This document shows positions 25,918 through 34,774 of a stretch of DNA of 64,000 nt, piece after piece. Each line of letters begins with the position of its first letter. Position 1 is the first letter of the stretch. The stretch is from Maritalea mobilis (GTDB taxonomy: Bacteria > Pseudomonadota > Alphaproteobacteria > Rhizobiales > Devosiaceae): assembly GCF_004363175.1 (NCBI RefSeq), contig NZ_SNYR01000001.1, forward strand, positions 744,001 through 808,000, in the 5' to 3' direction. Below the pieces are notes generated by a model. It was not told the DNA's origin. It was given only the letters and a program-made list of their open reading frames with translations, and did not search any database. The translations under genes were made by a program, and so were the position numbers.

Positions 25918-27036
25918 TTAGTCGCTTGGCCCCTTCTTGCGCAGATTATTGATCATGCGCCCCACATTCGCTTTCACATCGCGGGCCAAGAACAATGTTT
26001 CGCCCACCAGGCGCGGGATAAACCAATGGGCATAGTTCATCACTGGCGGCACAGTGGTCACTGCCCCTGCCTTGCCAACCATGCCATTTTTAAACTGGTG
26101 CAGCCCCAAAAAGCCGTCCGTACCGCCCAGATCGTACCACTTAATGCGCGGCTGTTTGCTCAACCAACACATAATGTGCCAGTGCATAAAATAGCCTGCC
26201 TGCATAGGCAGAGCTTTGTCGTTGGTGGCACCGTAAAGATAAACCGCGGTATCGCCGCCCACAAAAATAATGCCGCCCGCAACAGCCTCTTCCTCATGAT
26301 AAACCATGAAGATTTCTGGCCGAATTGATGGATCAATATTGTCCATCAAATGATTGAGTGAATCATAGGCCGAATAGTCTGGAAACTGCTTACGCGCTGT
26401 CATGGCCTCATAAAGCGCATTGAACTCTGACATGCGATCAGGCCCAACATGCTCAAAGCGCAGCTCATTCTTCTCAGAATTGCGCAAATGCTTACGCCAT
26501 TTCTGATTAAAGCTCGCGCGCATCTCGTCTTCAGAAATGCCCACATTGACAAAATAGCGATTTGGAAAAGGCAGCCCTGCCCCTTTTTTGAATCCAATCT
26601 GCTTCAAATAATCAAAGGCACGATTTTCTTCAAATGGCACTGCGCGCGGCAAAATGGAAAGCATCAAACGCCGCTTTACCGCATATTCCTCAACAAGATA
26701 ATCAACAATGGCTTGATAGTCGCTCGCAGCACTCGGCAACCCATTGTCGACAAGAATGGGGCCCCATTTGCACACGGCGAGACCACCAAGTCCCATCGGG
26801 GCCGTTTTGTGCATGACCAAGCAGCCACCAACTAGGCGATCGCCAGCGAAAAACTGCAACCGGTCCAACGCCATGGCAGGCCACCGCTCAGCGGCAAACA
26901 CGTCAAGTTGCTCTTGGCAAACATCGTCATATTGGTGCGCCTGCGCATCCCAATCTTTGGCGCTGAGCGCTTCAACGCGCAACGCCTGTCCGTTTGCCTG
27001 CTGCATAGCGTCTAAAGTCAATGCAATGTCACCCAT
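25918..27036 (-). CDS. FemAB/GNAT-fold protein (peptidoglycan-bridge transferase family)
   Basis: A 372-residue protein with two GNAT-like halves. The C-terminal half holds the family motif YDLGGTDGFLGLHQFKNG near residue 308, seen in FemX-like aminoacyltransferases and related exopolysaccharide acetyl/aminoacyl transferases. In Gram-negatives these proteins rarely make interpeptide bridges; a role in modifying an envelope polymer is more likely, and is inference. The frame can start at TTG 27039, but the ATG at 27036 follows directly and is preferred. It lies 128 bp downstream of nagB on the same strand. Confidence 0.72.
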   Translation of the reverse strand: MGDIALTLDAMQQANGQALRVEALSAKDWDAQAHQYDDVCQEQLDVFAAERWPAMALDRLQFFAGDRLVGGCLVMHKTAPMGLGGLAVCKWGPILVDNGLPSAASDYQAIVDYLVEEYAVKRRLMLSILPRAVPFEENRAFDYLKQIGFKKGAGLPFPNRYFVNVGISEDEMRASFNQKWRKHLRNSEKNELRFEHVGPDRMSEFNALYEAMTARKQFPDYSAYDSLNHLMDNIDPSIRPEIFMVYHEEEAVAGGIIFVGGDTAVYLYGATNDKALPMQAGYFMHWHIMCWLSKQPRIKWYDLGGTDGFLGLHQFKNGMVGKAGAVTTVPPVMNYAHWFIPRLVGETLFLARDVKANVGRMINNLRKKGPSD

Positions 27037-27164
27037 CAATCGATCTCACCAAGTCGAAACGTCGCTTTTATATGGATGAAACCAAACAAACGCGACGTTT
27101 TTGCTTCAACTTAGTTAAAACACGACAAGTGATAACAATTCGTAAGGCGAGGAAGGGTTTGGCC

Positions 27165-27947
27165 TTAAGCCCCTTCAAGCTCAATATGGCGTTGCTCTGC
27201 CCATTGCGCATATTCTTTCATGCTCAATAGCGAAGCAGCATCCTCATCAACCACCACAACCGCATGCTGATGCAACTGCAGCGCAGAAGCCGGACAAGCC
27301 GCAGAAACCGGGCCTTCCACGCATCCACGCACGGCTTCAGCCTTATTGGGGCCAGTGGCCAACAGCATCACTTCTTTTGCATCAAGAATGGTCCCAATAC
27401 CTGTGGTGATGGCGTCAGTTGGCTGAAACTCATCTGCATCAAAATAACGTGAGTTGGCCTCAATCGTTGATTTGGTGAGCGTTTTCACCCGGGTGCGCGA
27501 CGCCAAGCTCGACAAAGGTTCATTGAATCCAATATGGCCGTTTACCCCAATGCCCAGCAATTGGAGGTCAATGCCCCCCGCTTCAGCAATAGCCGCCTCA
27601 TAGCGAGCACATTCGGCATTTGGATCTTCCGCTGCGCCGTTAGGCACATGAGTTTTGGCTTGATCAATGTTGACATGATCAAACAGCTTATCATTCATAA
27701 AATAGCGATAGCTTTGCGGGTGATCCCCGGCCAAACCGATATATTCATCCAAGTTAAAGCTGGTGACCTGATCAAAGCTCACTTCGCCCTTTTGATTGGC
27801 TTGGATCAAGCGCTGATAAAGCGCCACAGGTGACGAGCCGGTGGCCAAGCCCAAAACAGATTTAGGCTGACGCTTAAGCTGACCTACAAAATATTCACAC
27901 GCAAAATCAGCAACGGCCTCGGCATTTTCAAGAATGACCAAACGCAC
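27165..27947 (-). CDS. nagB: Glucosamine-6-phosphate deaminase
   Basis: A 260-residue enzyme that converts glucosamine-6-phosphate to fructose-6-phosphate and ammonia. Motifs are LGLATGSSP near residue 34, FNLDEYIGL with the catalytic Asp near 67, and [13 protein letters not shown] near 132. I place the start at GTG 27947: GGAG lies 6 nt upstream and the protein then opens MRLVILENA, as NagB proteins do. An upstream GTG (27959) would add four residues but has no ribosome site. The GntR/UTRA regulator gene ends 33 bp upstream, so the two form an amino-sugar operon. No nagA is in the window. Confidence 0.9.
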   Translation of the reverse strand: MRLVILENAEAVADFACEYFVGQLKRQPKSVLGLATGSSPVALYQRLIQANQKGEVSFDQVTSFNLDEYIGLAGDHPQSYRYFMNDKLFDHVNIDQAKTHVPNGAAEDPNAECARYEAAIAEAGGIDLQLLGIGVNGHIGFNEPLSSLASRTRVKTLTKSTIEANSRYFDADEFQPTDAITTGIGTILDAKEVMLLATGPNKAEAVRGCVEGPVSAACPASALQLHQHAVVVVDEDAASLLSMKEYAQWAEQRHIELEGA

Positions 27948-27980
27948 CTTATTCTCCACTCATTTGATTTTAATGCGGCG

Positions 27981-28763
27981 CTACTCCGCCCGCATTTCGG
28001 TTGCAAACACATAACGGTCTCCACGATAGTAAGACCGTGTAAATTCCATTGCAGCACCCGCTTGATCAAATGAGCGACGTTCAATATCGAGAACGGCGTC
28101 GCCTTCTTTCACACCCAAATATCCAGCCAATTCAGCCGTACAGTTCACCGCCCGCAAGCTTTGTTGCGCTTTAACAGGTCGGTAGCCCCCGGCCTGAAGC
28201 AACTCATAAAGTGAGTCCCCTTCAGACACATGGTCTGCATTGATGATGGATGTTGGAAAATAGGCCAACTCATAGGCCATAATCGCACTATCCGCATATC
28301 GAATACGCCGGAAGCACGACACCAAAGTATCAAAGGAAACGCCAAGCGCCATCGCCACATCTGGCTGCGGCAACACAACGCCTTTAAAGACCAGCTTTGA
28401 ACTCGGCTCCATACCGCGATTGCGAATATCTTCAGAAAAGCCGTTCAAAAACGCCAAGGATTTTTCAATTGAACGCGGACGGTTGCGCGGCACATAAGTG
28501 CCCAAGCCCCGCTTTTGCACCAATTGGCCATCAGACAATAAAGGCTTAAACGCGCTCCGAATGGTCACGCGGGACAAACCCAATTTGTCAGATAATTCGC
28601 GTTCTGCCGGCAAAAAATCACCCGGCCCTAAAACGCCACGCTCAATCGCATCACGCAAACCTTCAGTGAGCACACCATAACGGGCGCCCGGACGCGTTAA
28701 TGCCGATTTCAGATGATCTATAAGCTGAGTTGGATCATGCTCTTGCGTTGCCACTTCGTCCAC
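27981..28763 (-). CDS. GntR-family regulator, HutC/NagR subfamily (UTRA domain)
   Basis: A 260-residue regulator. The winged helix-turn-helix at about 25-95 has the family core GDFLPAERELSDKLGLSRVT. The UTRA ligand domain (about 100-255) ends in FTRSYYRGDRYVF, typical of the sugar-phosphate-sensing NagR/HutC group. Its position directly upstream of nagB suggests it responds to GlcNAc-6-P or GlcN-6-P and controls this operon. No ATG fits: GTG 28763 has GGGGGG 5-6 nt upstream and is preferred over TTG 28778. Confidence 0.88.
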   Translation of the reverse strand: MDEVATQEHDPTQLIDHLKSALTRPGARYGVLTEGLRDAIERGVLGPGDFLPAERELSDKLGLSRVTIRSAFKPLLSDGQLVQKRGLGTYVPRNRPRSIEKSLAFLNGFSEDIRNRGMEPSSKLVFKGVVLPQPDVAMALGVSFDTLVSCFRRIRYADSAIMAYELAYFPTSIINADHVSEGDSLYELLQAGGYRPVKAQQSLRAVNCTAELAGYLGVKEGDAVLDIERRSFDQAGAAMEFTRSYYRGDRYVFATEMRAE

Positions 28764-29014
28764 TCTATCCCCCCACAATGCACCAGTTGCATCTTGTTCG
28801 ATTATTTATAATCTGGCGCATGTTCAATTTGTCCATAAACAAAGAAGACTCGGCAACACAGGATGCTGCCCAACAAAGATACCAATAAAATACCTATGCC
28901 GTCAATTTGAAACTGCGCCTCAATTGACGAAAGCCAACAAGCGCAAGTTTAGCCATAAATTTGCACATTGAAAGCTGATATTGAAGGGCTTCGCTCAATA
29001 AGCTGATGCTTATC
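28764..29014. other. Intergenic region upstream of the nagR-like gene
   Basis: An AT-rich stretch between the XRE gene end and the GntR gene start. An inverted repeat with arms GTCAATT and AATTGAC lies at 28901-28928. A weak stem-loop (ATTGA/TCAAT) lies near 28991-29010, just past the XRE stop. I see no coding sequence here. Confidence 0.35.
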
Positions 29015-29620
29015 CTAAGATTTTGCCGAGCCGCCTGACCAAAAGATTGGTACGGTACCTGTCCACAAAATACGCGCAGCCTTATCCGTCACATTGCGCC
29101 AGCTATGTTGGCGTGTGGAGCGGAAATGCAGGCTATCGCCCACCCCAAGCACAACAGATTCCCCCTCAACATCTGTCGTCACTTCGCCTTCTAGAATGTA
29201 AATAATCTCTTCGCCCTCATGGCTCACAGTCTCAGACTGATAGCCAGCTGGCACAGTGATAATAAAGGAAGAAAGTGTGTTGCCCGCAAAGTCCGCGCCC
29301 AAACGTTCATATTTCAGCGACGAATCATCAACCGAAAAACTCTCGCGCTCACCTGCTTTGGTGGTGCCGCGAATAACGGCGGGTGAGGAAATGAAATATT
29401 CCATCTCCACATCAAGGCTGCGCGAAATCAGAGACAAGGCCCCCAAGGATGGTGTTGCCTGATCGCGCTCCACTTGGCTCAAAAAGCCCACCGACAGGTT
29501 TGCCGCTTCACCCAAAGCCTTCAATGTCATGTTCAATTTGCGCCGCCGTTCCCGGATAAGCGCGCCAATCAAAGGCTGAGCATTTTGCGACTCTAAAGAT
29601 TTGGATGAGGCTTTCGTCAT
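29015..29620 (-). CDS. XRE-family regulator with C-terminal cupin domain
   Basis: A 201-residue regulator. The helix-turn-helix spans about 17-75 (MTLKALGEAANLSVGFLSQV). The C-terminal cupin (about 115-190) contains ETVSHEGEEIIYILEGEV and the second metal-motif strand around LHFRSTRQHSWRN. Members such as PuuR control polyamine, amino-acid or sulfur compound catabolism by binding a small ligand in the cupin. The target here is unknown. The divergent GAF-MscS-reductase genes are the nearest candidates. The ATG is clear. Confidence 0.88.
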   Translation of the reverse strand: MTKASSKSLESQNAQPLIGALIRERRRKLNMTLKALGEAANLSVGFLSQVERDQATPSLGALSLISRSLDVEMEYFISSPAVIRGTTKAGERESFSVDDSSLKYERLGADFAGNTLSSFIITVPAGYQSETVSHEGEEIIYILEGEVTTDVEGESVVLGVGDSLHFRSTRQHSWRNVTDKAARILWTGTVPIFWSGGSAKS

Positions 29621-29817
29621 ATTTTCGGTTACCTATCGAAAAATTTTTGATATAACAAAACTTGTTTTACCAACGTTTGAGACCCGTCTTATTAAAGGCG
29701 ATTCTCAGTTCTCAAAGGCTTTACATAAAGCCTCGCTTAAAAATCACATTGTGCCACTGAATACTAGGAAAAAATCCGAATATTCAGACGGCAATATCTA
29801 TAGAGTACCATTTAATC

Positions 29818-30297
29818 ATGCAAGAATTGGCAAGAATCATCTCAGAACCCGCCGCTGAAGACAAATTGTTCGAGCTGCTCGAACAAGAAGTACAAGACAA
29901 GGTCGGCGCTAAACTTGTCACCTTGATGTGGCTTGATTTTGAAGCAGGTCGCGCGCGTCGAATCTATACCAATCGTCCAGATCTATACCCAACTGACGAC
30001 AGTAAACCGATCACCATCAACCCTTGGCATGAACATGTGATCATCAACAAAAATACTTTTGTTGCCAATAGTTTGGATGAAATGGATGAACAGTTTGCAG
30101 ATAAAGATTTCTTTTCTGCCCATGGCTGCTCTTCTGTTTTGAACATGCCCGTTGTCATCAATGGCAAAACTGTTGGCTCGCTCAACTTGTTGCATGAAGA
30201 CAATCACTTCACCGAAGAGCGGATCAAGCGCACACAAGAGCTTGTTCTCACCTCAATGCTTTGTATTATGCTTCAACAGTCTAAACTCAACTCATAA
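29818..30297 (+). CDS. Single GAF-domain protein
   Basis: A 159-residue protein that is essentially one GAF domain, with VTLMWLDFEAGRARRIY, GCSSVLNMPVVINGKTVGSL and a closing helix. No output domain or cysteine pair typical of free methionine sulfoxide reductase is clear. In several proteobacteria such standalone GAF proteins sit beside cupin-type regulators in catabolic regions. The gene is divergent from the XRE-cupin gene and 17 bp upstream of the MscS gene. Ligand unknown. Confidence 0.7.
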   Translation: MQELARIISEPAAEDKLFELLEQEVQDKVGAKLVTLMWLDFEAGRARRIYTNRPDLYPTDDSKPITINPWHEHVIINKNTFVANSLDEMDEQFADKDFFSAHGCSSVLNMPVVINGKTVGSLNLLHEDNHFTEERIKRTQELVLTSMLCIMLQQSKLNS

Positions 30298-30314
30298 CGG
30301 ACCTTTGGCGCAAT

Positions 30315-31169
30315 ATGCAGCTGGAAAACATTGTTGAAGCAACCGTAATTTGGGGCACCAATTACGGTTCGGCGTTTATCATCTCCCTGATTGTTGTCAT
30401 CGCTGGCTGGATTTTATCCGGCTGGCTCTCACGCATGATCGTGACCATGTTGCCCCGCAACAGGGCCTTTGACGACACAATCGCCCCCATGGTCGGTCAG
30501 ATCGTGCGCTATCTGGTGATTGTGATCGCCATCGTGATTGCGCTCAGCGGGTTAGGCGTGCAAACCGCTTCAATTCTAGCTGTGCTCGGTGCGGCCGGCT
30601 TGGCCATCGCCCTCGCCTTGCAAGGCACCCTATCTAACATCGCGGCGGGCGTGATGCTGTTGTGGCTCCGCCCGTTTAGCGTCAATGACTATATTGAAGC
30701 TGACGGCATCAATGGCGTTGTGCGCGAAGTGGGCCTGTTCGCGACGCGGTTGCGCACATTGGATGGCAAGTTTCTCTTTGCACCAAACTCGAAAATCTGG
30801 GACGCAACCATCGTCAATTACAATCGCGAGCTGACGCGGCGTGTGGAATTCAATGTGGGCATTGCTTACAATGCTGATATTGCAAAAGCCCGCGCGGCCT
30901 TGTTGGAAATTGCCAAAGATGATGAGCGCGTGCTGAAAACGCCGGAACCTGTGGTCTATGTGATGAGCCTTGGCGCAAGTTCAGTGGATTTGCAATTGCG
31001 CTGCTGGACCAAAACTGAGGACTATTGGGAAACCGCAACATCATTCAATGAGAAGGGCAAAATGGCCCTTGATAAAGTTGGTGTTGAAATTCCATTCCCG
31101 CACGTGCAACTTGTGGCAGCAGAGGGCGTCAATGTTGCGGCGCTGGAAGTGCAAAACTCACAAAAATAG
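30315..31169 (+). CDS. mscS: Small-conductance mechanosensitive channel (MscS family)
   Basis: A 284-residue channel that releases solutes when membrane tension rises. Three membrane helices occur at about 20-42, 60-80 and 88-115. The third, pore-lining helix has the Gly/Ala pattern LGAAGLAIALALQGTLSNIA followed by AAGVMLLWLRPF. A cytoplasmic beta domain (FAPNSKIWDATIVNYN) and an alpha/beta domain complete the canonical length. It sits between a GAF gene and an aldo/keto reductase gene with gaps of 17 and 9 bp. Confidence 0.93.
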   Translation: MQLENIVEATVIWGTNYGSAFIISLIVVIAGWILSGWLSRMIVTMLPRNRAFDDTIAPMVGQIVRYLVIVIAIVIALSGLGVQTASILAVLGAAGLAIALALQGTLSNIAAGVMLLWLRPFSVNDYIEADGINGVVREVGLFATRLRTLDGKFLFAPNSKIWDATIVNYNRELTRRVEFNVGIAYNADIAKARAALLEIAKDDERVLKTPEPVVYVMSLGASSVDLQLRCWTKTEDYWETATSFNEKGKMALDKVGVEIPFPHVQLVAAEGVNVAALEVQNSQK

Positions 31170-31178
31170 GATCGGCTC

Positions 31179-32129
31179 ATGTCCCCCACCATCACCTGGC
31201 GCCAAACCCAAACCATTCCGGCACTCGGGTTAGGCTGTTGGGCCATTGGTGGCCCCTATTGGGCAGACGCTATTCCGCTGGGCCTTGGCAAAACGGATGA
31301 GGCCACAGCGCTCGACGCGCTCAAAACTGCACTAGACTGCGGCATCGCCTATTTCGATGTGGCTGACGTTTATGGCGCGGGCCATGCGGAAGTGCTGTTG
31401 GGCAAAGCCTTGGCCGGGCGCGACGATGTGATCATCGCCACCAAATTTGGCCATAAATTTGATGAGACCAGCAAACAGGTCCAAGGCCGCGCGACGAGCG
31501 CCGACGATATTCGCGAAGCCGTGCACAATTCTCTGCACCGCTTAAACCGCGATAAGATCGACCTTTATGAACTGCATTTGGAAGGCCTAAAGGCCGAAGA
31601 AGCAGATCAAATCGCTGACACGCTGGATGCACTGGTGGCGGAAGGCACCATCGGCCAATATGGCTGGGTGACGGACCATGTTAGCGATGTGCAAAACTGG
31701 TCCGGGCGCGATCATTTCGGGGCAGTGCAGCACGAATTTAACCTGCTGCACCCAGCAAATGGGTTACGCGCAGCCTGCGCCGAACAAAAGCTGCTGTCCG
31801 TTTGCCGCGCGCCATTTGCGATGGGCCTGCTGAGCCACCAAATCAACCACGCCAACAGCTTTGGCGATGCGGATGGCCTGCCGGAACATCTGGCCCACTA
31901 TCTTCAAAGCGAAGACCCGCAGCATAAGCTGGCACAAATTCATGATTTGCTGCGCACAGATGGACGCACAATCGCGCAGGGCGCGCTCGGCTGGATTTGG
32001 GCGACAGATAGCAACGCGCTGCCCATTCCCGGGTTCCACACCGCAGATCATGTGAAAGAAAATGCAAAGGCCCTAGAGCTTGGACCTTTGCCCACAGATG
32101 TGGTGGACGCGCTGAACGCCCTCACCTAG
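31179..32129 (+). CDS. Aldo/keto reductase family oxidoreductase
   Basis: A 316-residue TIM-barrel protein. The catalytic set is partly visible as FDVADVYGAGHAEVLLGKAL near residue 59 (Asp, Tyr), a Lys in IATKFGHKF near 89, and ELHLEG near 130 for the usual His region. Members reduce sugar or lipid aldehydes with NADPH. It opens with a strongly conserved LGLGCWAIGGPYW. It is last in the GAF-MscS cluster and its stop directly abuts the convergent msrA stop. Substrate unknown. Confidence 0.88.
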   Translation: MSPTITWRQTQTIPALGLGCWAIGGPYWADAIPLGLGKTDEATALDALKTALDCGIAYFDVADVYGAGHAEVLLGKALAGRDDVIIATKFGHKFDETSKQVQGRATSADDIREAVHNSLHRLNRDKIDLYELHLEGLKAEEADQIADTLDALVAEGTIGQYGWVTDHVSDVQNWSGRDHFGAVQHEFNLLHPANGLRAACAEQKLLSVCRAPFAMGLLSHQINHANSFGDADGLPEHLAHYLQSEDPQHKLAQIHDLLRTDGRTIAQGALGWIWATDSNALPIPGFHTADHVKENAKALELGPLPTDVVDALNALT

Positions 32130-32729
32130 TTATTTCTCAATGCCCATATAGGCTTGATCGCCCCAAAGGGCTTCCACCCGCTGGTTGCGTCCACAAGTGA
32201 AGCGATAGAAATTATAGCGCACCGGATTCTTCTTGTAATAATCCTGATGATAATCCTCCGCCTCATAAAACCGATCATCTGAGAAAATCTGCGTCATAAT
32301 CGATTGATCCAACGCGCTTTCTGCAGCAGTTCTTGAGGCTAAGGCTGCGGCTTCCTGATCAGCGGTGCGGGTAAAAATCGCGGTGCGGTAGCTGTCGCCA
32401 CGGTCGCAGAATTGGCCGTCCTCATCCACCGGATCAATGGTGCGCCACAAAATATCGACCAACTCGCGATAGCTCACTTTCTCATTGTCAAAGGTAATTT
32501 CCACTGCTTCATAATGGCCCGTGCCGCCTGCGGTCACTTGCTTGTAGGTCGGATTTTCCACTGTGCCGCCAATATAGCCAGACACCGCCTCAATCACGCC
32601 ATCCACTTTTTCAAAGTCAGCTTCAACGCACCAAAAGCACCCGCCAGCAAACACCGCTTTTTCTTCAGCGGCCTGGGCAGCGCCAACGCTCAACAGGCTG
32701 GCCAATGCAATATAAGTCAATGCACGCAT
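32130..32729 (-). CDS. msrA: Peptide-methionine (S)-S-oxide reductase, exported
   Basis: A 199-residue MsrA with an N-terminal signal peptide (MRALTYIALASLLSVGAAQA, then AEEK), so it repairs oxidised methionine in periplasmic proteins. The catalytic motif GGCFWCVEADF is near residues 30-40. Conserved GHYEAVEI and YHQDYYKKNP also fit. The preferred start is the ATG at 32729, which has AAAGGAG 6 nt upstream; an ATG two codons earlier abuts that site too closely. No msrB is adjacent. Confidence 0.93.
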   Translation of the reverse strand: MRALTYIALASLLSVGAAQAAEEKAVFAGGCFWCVEADFEKVDGVIEAVSGYIGGTVENPTYKQVTAGGTGHYEAVEITFDNEKVSYRELVDILWRTIDPVDEDGQFCDRGDSYRTAIFTRTADQEAAALASRTAAESALDQSIMTQIFSDDRFYEAEDYHQDYYKKNPVRYNFYRFTCGRNQRVEALWGDQAYMGIEK

Positions 32730-32805
32730 CTTCATCTCCTTTAATCTGACAACGAAAATGGTGCAGCTAAAGTTCACTTACAAATCAATTAGGATTGATC
32801 AAAAT

Positions 32806-32841
32806 GTCAAAAAGGCGCTGAAACATGTTCAGCGCCTTTAC
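32806..32841 (-). terminator. Rho-independent terminator of leuA
   Basis: AAAGGCGCTGAA pairs with TTCAGCGCCTTT around CATG, followed on the minus strand by TTTTTGACATTTT. It is 47 bp past the leuA stop. Confidence 0.85.
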
Positions 32842-32887
32842 GTATGAGTCAAACAGGCGGTCCCCCCGCACCTTCCCTATGAGTCAA

Positions 32888-34450
32888 TTAGCCAGCCATG
32901 GCACCTTGTGCAGATGCGCCCCGCTCAACCAACAAACGGTTATAGGCGTTCAAATATGCACGAGCTGAGGCCACCAATGTGTCCGGCTCAGCGGTACGGC
33001 CAGAGGCAATTTTGCCATCCATTTCCAAACGCACATGGGCGTTCGCCTGCGCGTCGGTCCCGCCGGTTACCGCGTCCACGCCGTAAAGCACCAAATGCGG
33101 ATCTGCGCCAACAGCTTCTTTAATCGCATTGAAAATCGCGTCTACAGAACCGGTGCCTGTTACGCTGACAGACTTTTGATCCCCCTCAATCGACAAGACC
33201 AAATCACACTGGTGCGCACCGCCAGTGGAGGTGCTGACACTCATGGAAACAAGCTTGATCTTATCTTCAACTGAGCCCATCTCATCGTCGACCAAGGCAA
33301 CCAAATCCTCGTCATAGACGTGCTTTTTACGGTCAGCCAATTCTTTGAACCGTTGGAACGCTTCTTGGAACGCGTTGTCGCCCAACTCATAACCCAACTC
33401 TTTCAGCTTTTCCTTGAACGCGTGGCGGCCAGAGTGCTTGCCCATCACCAATGACGTGGCTTTGATGCCGACGCTTTCCGGCGTCATGATCTCGTAAGTC
33501 TCTGCGTTCTTCAACATGCCATCTTGGTGGATGCCACTTTCGTGCGCAAACGCGTTTTTGCCCACAATTGCCTTATTGAATTGCACATTGAAGTTAGACG
33601 CCGCAGCCACAATTTTCGATGCGCGGGCCAAATGAGTCGAGTCGATCTCTGTGTGATAAGGCAATGTATCGCCGCGGGTTTTTATCGCCATCACAATTTC
33701 TTCAAGCGCTGCGTTGCCTGCCCGTTCGCCCAAACCATTGATGGTACACTCAACCTGCCGCGCACCCGCTTGCACGCCAGCCAAAGAGTTGGCCACAGCC
33801 AAACCCAAATCATTGTGACAATGGGTGGAGAAAATCGCCTTATCCGAATTCGGCACGGTCTCGATCAAGGTTTTGATCATGTTGTAATATTCGTCCGGCA
33901 CCGCATAGCCCACAGTGTCCGGAATATTGATGGTGGTGGCACCAGCATTGATGGCAGCTTCCACACATTTCGCCAAAAAGTCGATCGGCGTACGGGTCGC
34001 GTCCATGCCCGACCATTCCACATCGTCAATCAAATTGCGGGCTTGGGTCACCGTTTTGGTGACAATTTCCAAAACCTCATCTTGCGTCTTGCGCATTTGG
34101 TGCGCCAAGTGAATTGGAGAGGTGGAAACAAAGGTGTGAATGCGCCCACGATTGGCAAAGCGAACCGCCTCTGCAGCGCGATCAATATCTGCTGGAATGG
34201 CACGCGCCAAACCTGCAATAACTGAGTTCTTCGACCGGCGAGAAATCTCAGCCACTGCTTCAAAGTCGCCATTTGAGGCAATCGGGAAACCAGCCTCAAT
34301 GATGTCGACGCCCATATCATCCAACAATTCGGCCACCTGAAGTTTTTCCTCAAACGTCATGGTGGCGCCGGGCGACTGCTCACCGTCGCGCAATGTGGTG
34401 TCGAAAATAAAGACTTGGTCGGTGTTCGTATTTTGGTTCTGTTCGCTCAT
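32888..34450 (-). CDS. leuA: 2-isopropylmalate synthase
   Basis: A 520-residue enzyme that commits 2-oxoisovalerate to leucine synthesis. The DmpG/HMGL-like barrel (about 10-280) opens with [16 protein letters not shown], whose Arg-Asp is catalytic, and has the metal ligands in [14 protein letters not shown] near 203. The C-terminal LeuA allosteric domain (about 390-505) includes a [12 protein letters not shown] element that binds leucine. The length matches the common bacterial form. Upstream it has a leucine-rich leader peptide and an attenuator hairpin, so control by charged tRNA-Leu is added to feedback inhibition. Confidence 0.97.
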   Translation of the reverse strand: MSEQNQNTNTDQVFIFDTTLRDGEQSPGATMTFEEKLQVAELLDDMGVDIIEAGFPIASNGDFEAVAEISRRSKNSVIAGLARAIPADIDRAAEAVRFANRGRIHTFVSTSPIHLAHQMRKTQDEVLEIVTKTVTQARNLIDDVEWSGMDATRTPIDFLAKCVEAAINAGATTINIPDTVGYAVPDEYYNMIKTLIETVPNSDKAIFSTHCHNDLGLAVANSLAGVQAGARQVECTINGLGERAGNAALEEIVMAIKTRGDTLPYHTEIDSTHLARASKIVAAASNFNVQFNKAIVGKNAFAHESGIHQDGMLKNAETYEIMTPESVGIKATSLVMGKHSGRHAFKEKLKELGYELGDNAFQEAFQRFKELADRKKHVYDEDLVALVDDEMGSVEDKIKLVSMSVSTSTGGAHQCDLVLSIEGDQKSVSVTGTGSVDAIFNAIKEAVGADPHLVLYGVDAVTGGTDAQANAHVRLEMDGKIASGRTAEPDTLVASARAYLNAYNRLLVERGASAQGAMAG

Positions 34451-34504
34451 TTTTCAAAAACTTCTCTATAGACAGGGCGCATCGCCCAAATTGACCTTTG
34501 GTGT

Positions 34505-34559
34505 GCAAAATTCCCCTAAATACCCGTTCTCCCTGATGAGAACCGTCGGTACTCAGGGG
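34505..34559 (-). terminator. Attenuator hairpin of leuA
   Basis: On the minus strand CCCCTGAGTACC (34548-34559) pairs with GGTATTTAGGGG (34513-34524), with two G-U pairs. It encloses an inner stem GTTCTC/GAGAAC (34526-34543) and is followed by AATTTT. A competing stem CCCTGA/TCAGGG joins the leader's stop region to the inner loop and would prevent the inner stem. Its 5' arm overlaps the leader stop codon. Confidence 0.6.
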
Positions 34560-34663
34560 CTAATAAGGAGTAGGTCTAGAGATAGTTTTTGCGCGCGCAG
34601 CAAAAGGCCGTCTGCCAAGAGGCGACGGTCAGAATATTCAGTGCTGTGCAACATACGGGTCAT
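34553..34663 (-). CDS. leuL: leuA leader peptide (leucine-rich, 36 residues)
   Basis: An ATG-to-TGA frame of 37 codons, too short for routine gene calling. Eleven of 36 residues are leucine, in clusters at 15-16, 20-22 and 27-33; the peptide ends LSLDLLLISP. Three of the late leucine codons are CTA, usually rare in such genomes, which would stall ribosomes when charged tRNA-Leu is low. The stop codon sits in the 5' arm of the attenuator hairpin, and leuA starts about 100 bp further on. This is the classic arrangement of transcription attenuation. Confidence 0.75.
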   Translation of the reverse strand: MTRMLHSTEYSDRRLLADGLLLRAQKLSLDLLLISP

Positions 34664-34774
34664 AGCCTACCCAAAACTGTCTAACGCAAACAAATTCAAA
34701 TCAGGTGGAAACCTTAACCAAGCTTGCCAGCGATTTCTAGACATTTTTGCCCAAAATCGACCAGCTGCTTGAAA

